From Excoecaria cochinchinensis (lineage: Eukaryota > Streptophyta > Magnoliopsida > Malpighiales > Euphorbiaceae), in NCBI GenBank assembly GCA_947683425.1, contig CANTUQ010000003.1, positions 7,351,501-7,415,500 of the forward strand: a stretch of 64,000 nt of DNA, written 5' to 3'. Every line of letters begins with the position of its first letter. Positions within the stretch are counted from its first letter, which is position 1. The position numbers and the translations under genes are program-made. Shown here piece by piece: positions 1-9,655 of the stretch. The notes below the pieces were generated by a model that was not told where the DNA came from, did no database searches, and was given only the letters and a program-made list of their open reading frames with translations.

Positions 1-2931
1 CCCGTGGCCAAGAAGGATGGGAGAGTCCGAGTGTGTGTTGACTACCGAGACCTGAATAAAGCCTGCCCGAAAGACGACTTTCCCCTTCCCCATATTGATG
101 TACTAGTGGATAGCGCGGCCGCTTGTATGATGTACAGCTTTGTGGATGGGTACGCGGGATACAACCAAATCCTTAACAGGATTGTGGATCGAATCAAGAC
201 AGCTTTCATCACAGAATGGGGGACATTCGCCTACCGAGTGATGCCTTTTGGGTTAAAGAATGCTGGAGCGACATACCAAAGGATGGCTACTAAGATCTTG
301 GATGACTTGATCCACAAGGAGGTCGAAGTGTATGTCGATGATATGATGATCAAGTCGGCAACTCGAGAAGGACATTTCGAGGCATTGGAAAAGTTCTTTC
401 AGAGGATCGACAAGTATAATCTTCGCCTCAATCCTAAGAAATGCATTTTCGGAGTCACCTCGGGTAAGCTGTTAGGCCATGTGGTAAGCCAAAGGGGAAT
501 AGAAGTGGACCCTGATAAAATCAAGGCAATCAGAGAAATGCCAGCGCCCCAAAAGGAAAAGGAAGTTCGGAGTTTTCTGGGCAAATTGCAGTACATCAGT
601 AGGTTCATTTCCAAGCTCGCTTCAGTGTGCGAACCAATTTTTAAGCTCCTCAGGAAGAATCAGCTAGTCAGGTGGAACGACGATTGCCAAAAGGCTTTTG
701 ATGTCATTAAGGATTACCTCCAACATCCCCCAGTGCTATGACCGCCACGGCCTGTTAAACCTTTGATTCTCTACCTAGCAATAGAGGAAAATTCTGTAGG
801 AGCCATGATGGCCCAAGAGGATGAATTCGGGGTCGAATTTGCAGTTTACTACCTCAGCAAGAAATTCCTCCCTTATGAAGCCAAGTATGTTGAAGTGGAA
901 AAGATCTGCCTGGCAGTAATCTGGGCATCAAAGAAACTGAGGCATTACTTTCATTCCTACAAAGTGCAGGCTGTTGCCAAGCAAAATCCCCTCCGATACC
1001 TGCAACAGGCACCCTCTTTACTAGGGAAAATGGGAAGATGGTTGATATTGCTACAAGAATTCGACGTGGAATACATTACTAGAAAGACCATTAAAGGTCG
1101 AGCAGTTGCGGAGTTTCTTGCTGACCATCCAATTGAAGGAGACCAGTTATTGTATGAATTCCCCGACGAAAACATAGTAGCCATCACCATGCAGAAGTGG
1201 CAAATGTATTTTGATGGAGCAGTAAATAGCAAGGGAGCCGGAACAGGAGTGATTCTAGTAACCCCAGATGGAGAGAAGTTTCCCTTAGCCAAGAAACTAA
1301 GGTATAGAGCCACCAATAACGAGGCTGAGTATGAAGCCTGCATCTTTGGGTTAGAAGCGCTCTCAGCCGTGGAGGCAAAAGTGGTAGAGGTCTTCGGGGA
1401 CTCATCCTTAGTTATCCACCAAGTCAGGGGTGAATGGGCCATCAAGGAAGGGCGGCTGTTGCCATATGCGAAATGCTTGAAAGAACTTAGTGGCCGGTTT
1501 GAAATTTGCACTTTTAACTACGTGCCCCGAGACGAGAACCAATTGGTAGACGCCCTAGCTACCTTGGTATCCATGTGGGATAACCCAGAAGGAATAGTTA
1601 TGAAGCCTATGCTCATTTCCAGTTCAAGCAAGCCATGCTTTGAGACCGAACAAGTCGGGGATATTGAGATTACCGATGGAAAGCCATGGTACTATGATGT
1701 CCAGAATTATTTGGAGAAGTCAATATTCCCGGAAGAAGCCACTGAAAAAGACCAAAGGCTAATCCGCAAACTGTCCACTCAATTCATCAGTGTAGACGGG
1801 GTGTTGTACAAGAGACAAGCCGATGGCATACAACTCAGATGTTTAGATGAAAAAGAGGCCAAAAGGGTTATGGAGGAAACCCATGCAGGGGTCTGTGGGG
1901 CCCATATGAATGGTCTGGCCCTAGCAAAGAAAATAATGCGGCAAGGATTCTTCTGGTTGACAATGGATACAGATTGCTCTAAATATGTGAAGGAGTGCCA
2001 ATTATGCCAACAATATGCCAATCTGAGACACCTGCCGGTGTCGAAATTGTGCAACCTGACGTCTCCGTGGCCATGTGCAGCATGGGGGATTGACATTATA
2101 GGAGAGATACACCCGACAGCCTCTAATGGGCACAGGTTCATTATAGTCGCCATTGATTACTTTACCAAGTGGGTTGAGGCTGAATCCTTCAAGAAATTAG
2201 GCGCCCGGGAAATGGCCAGGTTCATCGAGCGACATTTGATCTGTAGGTACGGTCTCCCGCATCATATCGTGTCAGATAATGGGGTACAGTTCCAAGCTGA
2301 GACTAAGCAGATGCTCAAGAAGTACGCCATCCAACACCATAAGTCATCTCCATACCGACCGCAGGCCAACGGGGCGGTCGAGGCAGCTAATAAGAACATC
2401 AAGAAGATACTGGCTAAGATGGTGCAAACCTATAAAGACTGGGCGGAGAAATTGCCGTTTGCACTATGGGGCTACAGGACCACCGCCAGAACTTCTACGG
2501 GGGTCACCCCTTTCTCTTTGGTTTACGGGACGGAAGCAGTCCTACCAGTAGAAATAGAACTCCAGTCATTGAGGGTGGTGACAGAAACTCAGCTACCAGA
2601 AGTCGAATGGGCCCAGCAGCGGCTACTACAGTTGAACTTATTGGACGAAGGTAGGATGCGGGCATACTACCACAACCAGATCTACCAGAAAAGGCTAGCT
2701 CGCTCATTTGGGAAGAAAGTAAGAAAGCACCCATTGAAGGAAGGAGACCTAGTCTTCAAACAGATGAGGCCAGGGGTTCCGGACTTTCGAGGCAAGTTCA
2801 GGCCCACTTGGGAAGGACCTTTCGTTCTGAAGAAGCTTTTGTCTAAAGGAGCTGCGATCCTGACAGATAGTGATGGGAATGAATTCAGGGAGCCGGTCAA
2901 CGTCGACAGATTGAAAAGATTCCACGGCTGA
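1..2931 (+). pseudogene. pol: Tat-lineage pol (RT - RNase H - aRNase H - integrase), one internal stop
   Basis: This is the C-terminal part of a Ty3/gypsy polyprotein, open at the window edge. RT runs to about nt 740, with the YVDD catalytic motif at nt 331-342. A single in-frame TGA at 739-741 interrupts it, and the same frame continues to 2931. After the stop come the RT-linked RNase H (to about nt 1120), then a second RNase H typical of the Tat lineage with acidic residues in FDGA, NNEAEYEA, GDSS and VDAL (about nt 1200-1570). Integrase follows, with an HHCC zinc finger (about nt 1880-2010), core residues D (about 2092), D (about 2275) and E (about 2380), and a C-terminal domain. Element A carries AGA (Arg) at the stop position. 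TGA and AGA are both one step from CGA, so a CpG transition is the simplest cause (inference). Otherwise this pol looks recently functional. Confidence 0.93.
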
Positions 2932-3284
2932 AGACAAAAAAAAAAAAAGGAGAGAAAAAAAAATGTTCAATCAAGAAAACCCAAGAGGGCTGATTGATAA
3001 CAGGAGTGTGATGCTTTTGAGATCTATCTCGAGATTAGATGTGGTCTGGTATCTTGGGGCCTAATGTCAAATGATGATCATGTGTAATGAAATCACACGA
3101 GAAACGTGTACATGTATGCAATTATGCACTCAGAGAAGCTCTTTTATCCAATGAATGTCCATAATTCTTTTCAAACGAGCAATATGTTACTCCCCATGTC
3201 AACGCGCACAATTTATCCGTGCAGCCGACAGAAACTTTATTTAAAAAAATAATAATAATAATAATAATAAATAAATAAAAAGGC

Positions 3285-3530
3285 CGTTAGAGATGAAAAC
3301 CGTGACTGGCGCTCTAAGCAAAAGTTAGGCCAAAGGGCAGGGTGAAAACCTGGTAACATGCAGTCTGCCCTACAAAAAAAATGAAATAAATAAAAGCCGC
3401 TGGATTGGGTTGGGTCCATTCCAGGCAAAAATAAGGCACAGGGTTATGTGAAAATCCGACAAGGACGCATCCCCCGCTAAGAAAAGCTAGTGTGAAAATC
3501 CATGAGGGACGCACTACCTTTAAAGCAATG
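3285..3530 (+). repeat. conserved 3' UTR module with repeated TGAAAA(C/T)C boxes
   Basis: TGAAAA boxes recur near 3294, 3342, 3449 and 3491, each with short inverted pieces beside it (for example GGGCAG ... CTGCCC around the second). The reverse complement of the module is recognisable in A at about 33440-33690 and in B at about 45240-45480, although the neighbouring tandem repeats differ completely between the three elements. That suggests selection or shared function in the Tat 3' UTR (inference). Confidence 0.6.
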
Positions 3531-3830
3531 ACGCTTGGAGCGATAAGGCGGCATTACCCTGGGCAACCCCTTTCAAGCAAGGCTGCACATCGGGCAATCT
3601 TCCCTGAAAAAAAATTATCATGAGTCGGAGTCCCTAAATCAGGACAGCACCTTCAGACACTTGGGGGCATAATCGACCAAACAAAGCCACGAGTCGCTTC
3701 AGCAAGAGTTATCGCACCTCGACCACTGGGCCACTTAGATGAATGGTGTCACCTGCATCCTGCATGACATATGCATATGCACGTGCATAACTTACCCTTG
3801 CTTACAAATCTCTTTTGTTTTCGCAGGAAA

Positions 3831-4504
3831 GTCTGGCGCCTTCACACACCGACAAGCTGGTGTTTATCAGTCGCTCAGCCGTGCTTTCACACACCGACAA
3901 GCTGGTGTTCTATCAATCGCGTTCTACAAAGTCTGGCGCCTTCACACACCGACAAGCTGGTGTTTATCAGTCGCTCAGCCGTGGTTTCACACACCGACAA
4001 GCTGGTGTTCTATCAATCGCGTTCTTCAAAGTCTGGCGCCTTCACACACCGACAAGCTGGTGTTTATCAGTCGCTCAGTTGTGGTTTCACACACCGACAA
4101 GCTGGTGTTCTATCAATCGCGTTCTTCAAAGTCTGGCGCCTTCACACACCGACAAGCTGGTGTTTATCAGTCGCTCAGCCGTGATTTCACACACCGATAA
4201 GCTGGTGTTCTATCAATCGCGTCCTTCAAAATCTGGCGCCTTCACACACCGACAAGCTGGTGTTTATCAGTCGCTTAGCCGTGGTTTCACACACCGACAA
4301 GCTGGTGTTCTATCAATCGCGTTCTTCAAAGTCTGGCGCCTTCACACACCGACAAGCTGGTGTTTATCAGTCGATCAGCCGTGATTTCACACACCGATAA
4401 GCTGGTGTTCTATCAATCGCATTCTTCAAAGTCTGGCGCCTTCACACACCGACAAGCTGGTGTTTATCAGTCGTTCAGCCATGGTTTCACGTCGATAAGC
4501 TGAC
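3831..4504 (+). repeat. 100-bp tandem array in T1 3' UTR (seven units)
   Basis: GTCTGGCGCC (once ATCTGGCGCC) recurs at 3831, 3931, 4031, 4131, 4231, 4331 and 4431, an exact 100-bp period. The last unit is degraded. Each unit is a dimer of 54 + 46 bp, because TTCACACACCGACAAGCTGG occurs twice per unit with different tails. Units differ by only a few bases. Because 100 is not a multiple of three, all three forward frames stay open across the array, which gives spurious ORFs. Tandem repeats here are typical of Tat/Ogre 3' UTRs and can seed satellites. Confidence 0.95.
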
Positions 4505-5964
4505 TTTCCTCCATCATGTAACTAGTAGTAATCCTTTGATGCCGACAAGCTGGCAGGACCAAGTTCAGAAAGCAACCGTGTCACACCCCAAATCAGGCCT
4601 CGTCGAAATTGGCGCGTTAACACGGGAATTCAAGGGTACTTCAGTAATTTGTGCTTGAGAAAAATTGGATAATAAGGATTTAGTGGCTAAGTAATTAATT
4701 AAGTAGGTTGTAAAGGGAAATGTTAGAGTGTGCTTGTAGTGTATGGAAGTAGGATATAAGTGGATAAGGGGTTTTATAGTGTGGGTTGTATGTATGGTGC
4801 CTTGGATGTAAGTGAGTTTTAAGAAATAATATGGTGTGAGTGGTGTTTGGTGCCTTGAAGATATTTATTCAAGACATGGTTGTGTGTGGTTTGTGTATGG
4901 TGCTTAGAGTGGAAAGTCAAGTAAGTGGATGTTTGGCCTAATAGGAGAGGGACAAGTGGCTTGGTAGGTGAGCAATTAATGGGAAAAGAGTTAAAGGAAA
5001 AGAAGAAAGAAAGGGAGAGCAGATTTCACGTTGGTCTCTCTTCTCTCTCTCCCGTTCTTTCTCTTCTTCTCTCCTTTCCCATTTCTTGCATTTCCTCTCT
5101 TGTTTGTGTGGGTTGGAGCTGGTTTTGGAAGTGTTTGAGAGCAAGGTTGAAGAGGTAAGTGGTTAGATTTTGGATGTTGTGTTTGGATTTTTGGATTGTC
5201 TTCTTCTTTGGTTTTGTTTAAGTTAAAGTTTGTGGAAGAGTAATTGTGGGTTTTGGTTTTGTACAAGCTTTGGGTTTCAAGAGAAAGCTCAAGGGGAAAG
5301 AGAAGGTGAAGATTGGGTCTTGAAGCTACAAAGAAATCAGGTTTGGGTTCTTTGATTTGTGAATTGGAATCTATGAGTTGTTATGCCCTAATCCTCACTT
5401 AAGATGTAAATGAGTTTATATTATTTAAATCTCTGAAATTTGAGTGTTTTGGTATGTGTAAATGCATGAATTAGTTTGGATAAATATGTTAGTAATCCAT
5501 GTGATTAATTGAGATGAATGTATATGAGGGTTGGTTTTGAAGTGCATGAGTTTGGCAATTCTGTCCCGTTTTTATTTGACCTCTGTGTGTTGTTTTTGTC
5601 ATAGGTATAGTTATAGACCTCCCAATCGTATGATTTTTGAGCCATTAGAACCATGACGTCCACCTCTTTGAATGTCCTAGAAATAACCTTGGGCAAATTC
5701 TTGCTCTAAGACCCTATAATTTGGATAAAATCGTAGTGTTTCTGTTTGGGTCGGGTTATTTGAATAGTCTGGGTTGTGGAGATCATATCTGGAGTTATAG
5801 ATGTCTTTTTGATCTAAACTTTGTTGAATTTGATCTTTAACATCCTAGGGAACATTTGTTAAGAAGGAATCGTTGGCTAAAAATGAGGTTTAGAGGTCGG
5901 TTTAGGCAATACAATTCTGGGGCGTAAAGCAGTTTTTGTTGGTGCCTGAGGTGTGCCTCTGTCG

Positions 5965-6815
5965 CGATCGCGACAAGGGTCGCGACCTCGCGACAGAAAA
6001 ACCTATATTAGCCTTTATTTCTTCATTTTTGAGCCCTCGGTTAACCCGGATCAATCCCGTACCTTCCCCTCAGCTTATTCTGAACATTTAGGGTAATTAA
6101 ACAGCTATATAAGTAGTTGTCTTTAGGAAAATTTATGAGTACGATTAAGATTGGTGATTTTTGGGAATCTCTTATTTTTCTTTGCATGTGAATATGTTCA
6201 TGTATGTGTTTCGATGGTTTCTTGGAAGTAGGTTATTAGATGTCCTTTATTTTGATGTATATGCTATGGGTCTTTGTTTTAGAACGTGGAATTTGCAAGA
6301 TTATGATGCATAAATTGGGTTTTTGATTAATTCTTGAAATTGAATGTTTAAACCATTGGATTGTATGATGTTATTGTTAATAAACATTGTATTATGATTG
6401 TTAATGTCAATGGATGGCTGGATTGGAGGTATGTCACCTTTGATTGAGATTTGTATGATGGGAGGAGGAATTGGAAGAGGAAAATCTGCAGAATTTCTGC
6501 AGATTTTCGTAATCCCGATACTATCGCGATCGCGACAGAGAGCGGTGTTGGGAGCTTCACTGTCACGAGCACGTGACGCCGCCACGAGCCCGCGATAGCC
6601 GAAGTGTTGAGCACCCTCTGTCGCGAGCGCGACAACTATCGCGATCGCGACAGAGTGCGATGCTAGGCAAGTACTATCGCGAGCCCGCGACAGCACCAAT
6701 TGTTCTCTGTCGCGAGCGCGACAGAGTCTGGCCCTTCCGTCCTCCTCGCGGTCGCGAAGTCCGTCGCGCGCACGCAGCGAAGAGACTTCAGTCTCTGTCG
6801 CGAGCGCGACAGACC
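5965..6815 (+). repeat. CpG-rich palindromic block in D 5' LTR
   Basis: Clusters of near-palindromes of the form TGTCGCGA(T/G)CGCGACA lie in an otherwise AT-rich LTR (for example near 5968, 6525, 6619, 6640, 6709 and 6795). The counterpart in the 3' LTR is at 11035-11910, with several 18-20-bp indels. Confidence 0.85.
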
Positions 6816-7945
6816 CGTATATGCTAAATGAGTTCTCTTTCATTTGGTGCGGTTTGAATTTCCGTTCCTTTTGACAGTTATGAGATTTATGTTCGGTATT
6901 TTATGAATAATATGAATATGGAACCATGATATCATTATGTGCATATATGATGATGACTTTGGGAGTTATGAAATGGATTGAATGGTATGTATGACCTGCT
7001 AGAGTCTAGTAAGTGGACAGTTAGGCATGCCTAATAGAGTTCTGTTAGCTACAGCCCCTTCGAACGTTTGGACCCTGATCAGGTCCCTGTTTTGTTCCTC
7101 GCGAACCCTTTATATGTATGGATCTTGTTTAAGATCCCCTTTCGTTAAAATGTTTTTGAATACGGAAAATGATGTTGTTTTTCTCTCGATTCGTACCCGT
7201 AAGGTGCTCCCGTTCGTACCAATAAGGTACCGTCAGATAAAGTTTCTGTGATTACTTCGATTCGTACCCGTAAGGTGCGACTGATTGTGCCAGCGAGGCA
7301 CTGTCTGATTTCTCGTTATCCACTATTTTGAGTCAGCAGGTATTTTATTCGCTTTGTCTGATATGAATATGAGATTATGATAACCGTTTGGTTAAGATTT
7401 CAGTAATATGAATCAGCTATCTTTCTGAATGTGATCATGGAAGTTTGAATGGTTGGGATATGACTCATGTATGCATTTGTATATGCTTACCGTCTATATT
7501 GTATTGTGAATGTGTCTAATGGAGTGGTTGAGATGCAATGCATGTGGATCGACGTGTGGTAAGTACATGTGCCATAGTGTACCGATATGCTATATGTTCC
7601 TATGAACTCAGTTATCGCAGTGTTTTAATACGTTGTTGTGTGTTGCATGTGAGCGGGTTCCGCAATGATAAGGATACCTTAGTATAATATGTGCATGTGT
7701 AATGTTTTTAAGAGTTTATGCATGGTGAATTATTGCTATTCGATACCTCGGCGGAACCGGTAAGTTTAATGCATGGGATATTGTATGTAGTTCTGCATGG
7801 TGACAATTGTATTATGTATGGTATTGCCTTTACTATGCATGTCTGATTATATATGTGTTATGAATATCCGCATTTGCCATTTGAATATGTTTTGCCTTGG
7901 CGACCATTGTGAATGGCCGTCCATATTACTTGTGTGTTCTCCCCA

Positions 7946-7982
7946 CTAAGCGTTATCGCTTAGCACGGGCTCTTTTCCCGTG
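7946..7982 (+). promoter_or_regulatory. two abutting hairpins before an acceptor, D 5' LTR
   Basis: Hairpin 1 is CTAAGCG-TTAT-CGCTTAG (7946-7963). Hairpin 2 is CACGGG-CTCTTTT-CCCGTG (7964-7982). CAG|GTGG follows at once. The pyrimidine-rich loop and 3' arm of hairpin 2 would serve as the polypyrimidine tract. Confidence 0.8.
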
Positions 7983-8437
7983 CAGGTGGCAGGTTGTTTT
8001 CGGATCGAGTCGCGCATCTGCAAGGTTGGCCACGTAGAAGTTAGAAGTTTTGTATTTTGTTCAGTTCCTGTATTTCGGATTCTGTAATTTTGTAGCATTT
8101 TTCTTATGTATTTGAATATGTAAGGATCTTGTAGTAATTAAGTTTTCCGTTAAATGAACCCCTTTATTGTATCGTTCACTTTATGCTTCCGCTGAGTAAT
8201 TTTATGTATGCATGTGTTTATGCTTCAGCTTAGTGCTTATGTGTGTATGAGTTATTGCATGTTTAGTCAGTGCCGCAAGGTAAGTCAAGTTTTTAATTAC
8301 CCGTATTTTTGTATGTATGTTTATGCTAGTATGCATGCTTCCGCGTAACGAATGTGTATATCCGTGTGTGAGTGCGTTGGGTAGCGCGCCCGCCGGCGTC
8401 CTTCCAACGGGGGCGGCGGTGGGGGTGTTACAGTTAG

Positions 8438-8449
8438 TGGTATCAGAGC
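8438..8449 (+). other. D primer-binding site (initiator tRNA-Met)
   Basis: TGGTATCAGAGC lies five bases after the 5' LTR, the usual plant initiator-Met primer complement. Confidence 0.9.
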
Positions 8450-8589
8450 GCCGTTTGGCGGTTCTGGTTGTATTTGTTTGTTTGAGTGTCAAGTCTTAGT
8501 ATGCTAATTGGGTTGTGTCGTGTCTTTGCATGTGAGTCGGTTTGTGTCGTGGCCTAATACAGATGTGTCTTGTCTGGTGTTCTGTCTAG

Positions 8590-9168
8590 ATGGAGTCTGA
8601 TCCTAGTGAGAATGTGGGCAAGACAACGGAAAGTGTGAACCCTGTTGTAGCTGATCAGAGTGATTCCGAGCATCTTTTGGTTGGCAATCCTGGTCTTGCT
8701 TCCGATGATAGGACATTAGTGCAAGGGTTGGTTCGGATTTTGGATAGGTTGACTGCTCCTCGGGTTTCTCAGGATCCTGTTCGGAGAGTACCTCAAAAGA
8801 GGAAGGTGTTAAGTGAAGAAGTGTTCGCGGGGAAAAGAATTCAAGAACCTCCGATGTGTCATCAATGTCAGAAACAACATGAGGGAAAGTGTAGGAAGAA
8901 GTGGGTACCGCCGATATGTAGGCACTGCCAAAAGCGACATCGGGGTCGATGTCGAAAGCTCTCGGGTGCTTGTTTCAGGTGTGGCAGTATGGAGCATCAG
9001 ATTGCTGATTGTCCCAAGGTAGGGGAGAATCTAGCTCATCAAGCTAGAAAGGAAATGGAGGAATTGCTTCAAGCCGCCCGTGCGCCCTCGGGTTTTGTTG
9101 CGCACCACAGTGAAGTAGAGGATTCTGCAGCACCTTCTGGTAAGTATTCTTTTGATATGTTTGAGTAA
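8590..9168 (+). CDS. gag: truncated Gag of D with three zinc knuckles
   Basis: 192 codons; the ATG in ATGGAGTC aligns with the gag start of E (MESDPSE...). The N-terminal part up to the DRLTAP motif is retained, but the central capsid-like (retrotransposon gag) domain present in E and C is missing. The C-terminal half has two short knuckles of spacing CX2CX3HX3C (residues about 97-108 and 116-127) and then a canonical CX2CX4HX4C (residues about 134-147). E and C have only one short knuckle before the canonical one, so D duplicated it. Likely role: RNA binding by nucleocapsid. It is probably unable to assemble alone without the capsid domain (inference). Confidence 0.85.
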   Translation: MESDPSENVGKTTESVNPVVADQSDSEHLLVGNPGLASDDRTLVQGLVRILDRLTAPRVSQDPVRRVPQKRKVLSEEVFAGKRIQEPPMCHQCQKQHEGKCRKKWVPPICRHCQKRHRGRCRKLSGACFRCGSMEHQIADCPKVGENLAHQARKEMEELLQAARAPSGFVAHHSEVEDSAAPSGKYSFDMFE

Positions 9169-9655
9169 AGTTTGTTTGGTATCTTTGGATGCAAGGATCT
9201 TTGGATTTTGTAAGGTTTTGTTAGTACTCTGTATACCTGTCAGCTATCCCCAGAAAAAGTTTTGAATGAAAGCATATTAAATCATGGGGTTGGGACAAAG
9301 TGCATCATTATAGCATCAATTGCATCATTCTGCATACATGAATCATCTCAATCTCATTACATCAACATCCCTTTGACCACACATGAAAAGCATTACACAT
9401 GTGTTTTGACTGGGGGAAAGCTGACACGGTGTACATAGAGTATTTGGTATGGAAGTTGAGTAGGGAGTATTTTGCTGAGGGTGTTTGGTTCGGATATAAG
9501 AAAGTGATCTAAGAGTTTAATGATGAGGATAAGTGTAAACAAGCGAATAGTTTGGAAGAGAAGTGTGCGAGTTATTGGCAACTTGAGTCGTTGGGTTGTG
9601 AATCTTTCCGATGTGAGTGAATTTCGAGGACGAAATTCTTTTAGGAGGGAAGAGT
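9169..9655 (+). other. D internal 3' region: pol-tail remnant and polypurine tract
   Basis: There is no gene between the gag stop and the 3' LTR. At about 9618-9640 the sequence GAATTTCGAGGACGAAATTC matches the same place in E (27588-27604). The polypurine tract AGGAGGGAAGAG (9643-9654) primes plus-strand synthesis directly before the 3' LTR. Confidence 0.75.

Larger units (their letters stand above)
2932..4573 (+). other. T1 3' UTR up to the D insertion
   Basis: This non-coding stretch follows the integrase stop. It begins with A-rich sequence, then a block at about 2977-3040 that recurs inverted near 34012-34080 (A) and 45772-45840 (B), then an AT microsatellite near 3246-3280. A module of repeated GTGAAAA(C/T)C boxes and a 100-bp tandem array follow. 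The UTR resumes at 13529 after element D. I see no gene in it. Confidence 0.8.
5155..7985 (+). other. candidate LTR-embedded leader intron, D 5' LTR
   Basis: The donor is AGAG|GTAAGT with GT at 5155, and the acceptor is CTCTTTTCCCGTGCAG|GTGG with AG at 7984-7985. Splicing would remove 2831 nt, including the GC block, hairpin 1, hairpin 2 and many upstream ATGs, and bring the promoter-proximal exon near the gag start at 8590. The same donor/acceptor pair at matching positions in E, C and F supports this. No transcript evidence is available. Confidence 0.5.
4579..8432 (+). repeat. D 5' LTR (3854 bp)
   Basis: A direct copy of 9656-13523. It holds, in order, a CT-rich tract (about 5034-5100), a consensus splice donor (5155), a GC-rich palindrome block (5965-6815), two hairpins (7946-7982) and an acceptor-like YAG|GT (7985). 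Indels against the 3' LTR fall mainly in the GC block. Short ORFs in it are duplicated only because the LTR is. Confidence 0.95.

Noticed and set aside
957..1511. 184-codon minus-strand ORF
   Set aside because: Antisense of the RNase H domains of T1 pol.
3739..4384. Three overlapping long forward ORFs with repeated peptide units
   Set aside because: They arise from the 100-bp array. The period is 1 mod 3, so each frame reads all three phases in turn, and no frame looks like a conserved protein.
3831..4504. CRISPR-like regular array
   Set aside because: Repeat and spacer are not distinguishable: whole units are near-identical, there are no cas genes, and the context is a plant retrotransposon 3' UTR.
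4925..5158. 77-codon ORF duplicated at 10003-10236
   Set aside because: The two copies are the LTR pair of D, so duplication is no evidence of selection. It ends at the candidate splice donor and has no recognisable domain.
6301..6843. 180-codon minus-strand ORF rich in ARD/SRD repeats (also 11356-11934)
   Set aside because: A product of the CpG palindromes, in antisense orientation within the LTR, with different indels between copies.
8438..8449. tRNA-like matches (TGGTATCAGAGC, TGGCGACTCC)
   Set aside because: They are primer-binding sites next to LTRs, with no cloverleaf around them. I found no tRNA gene.
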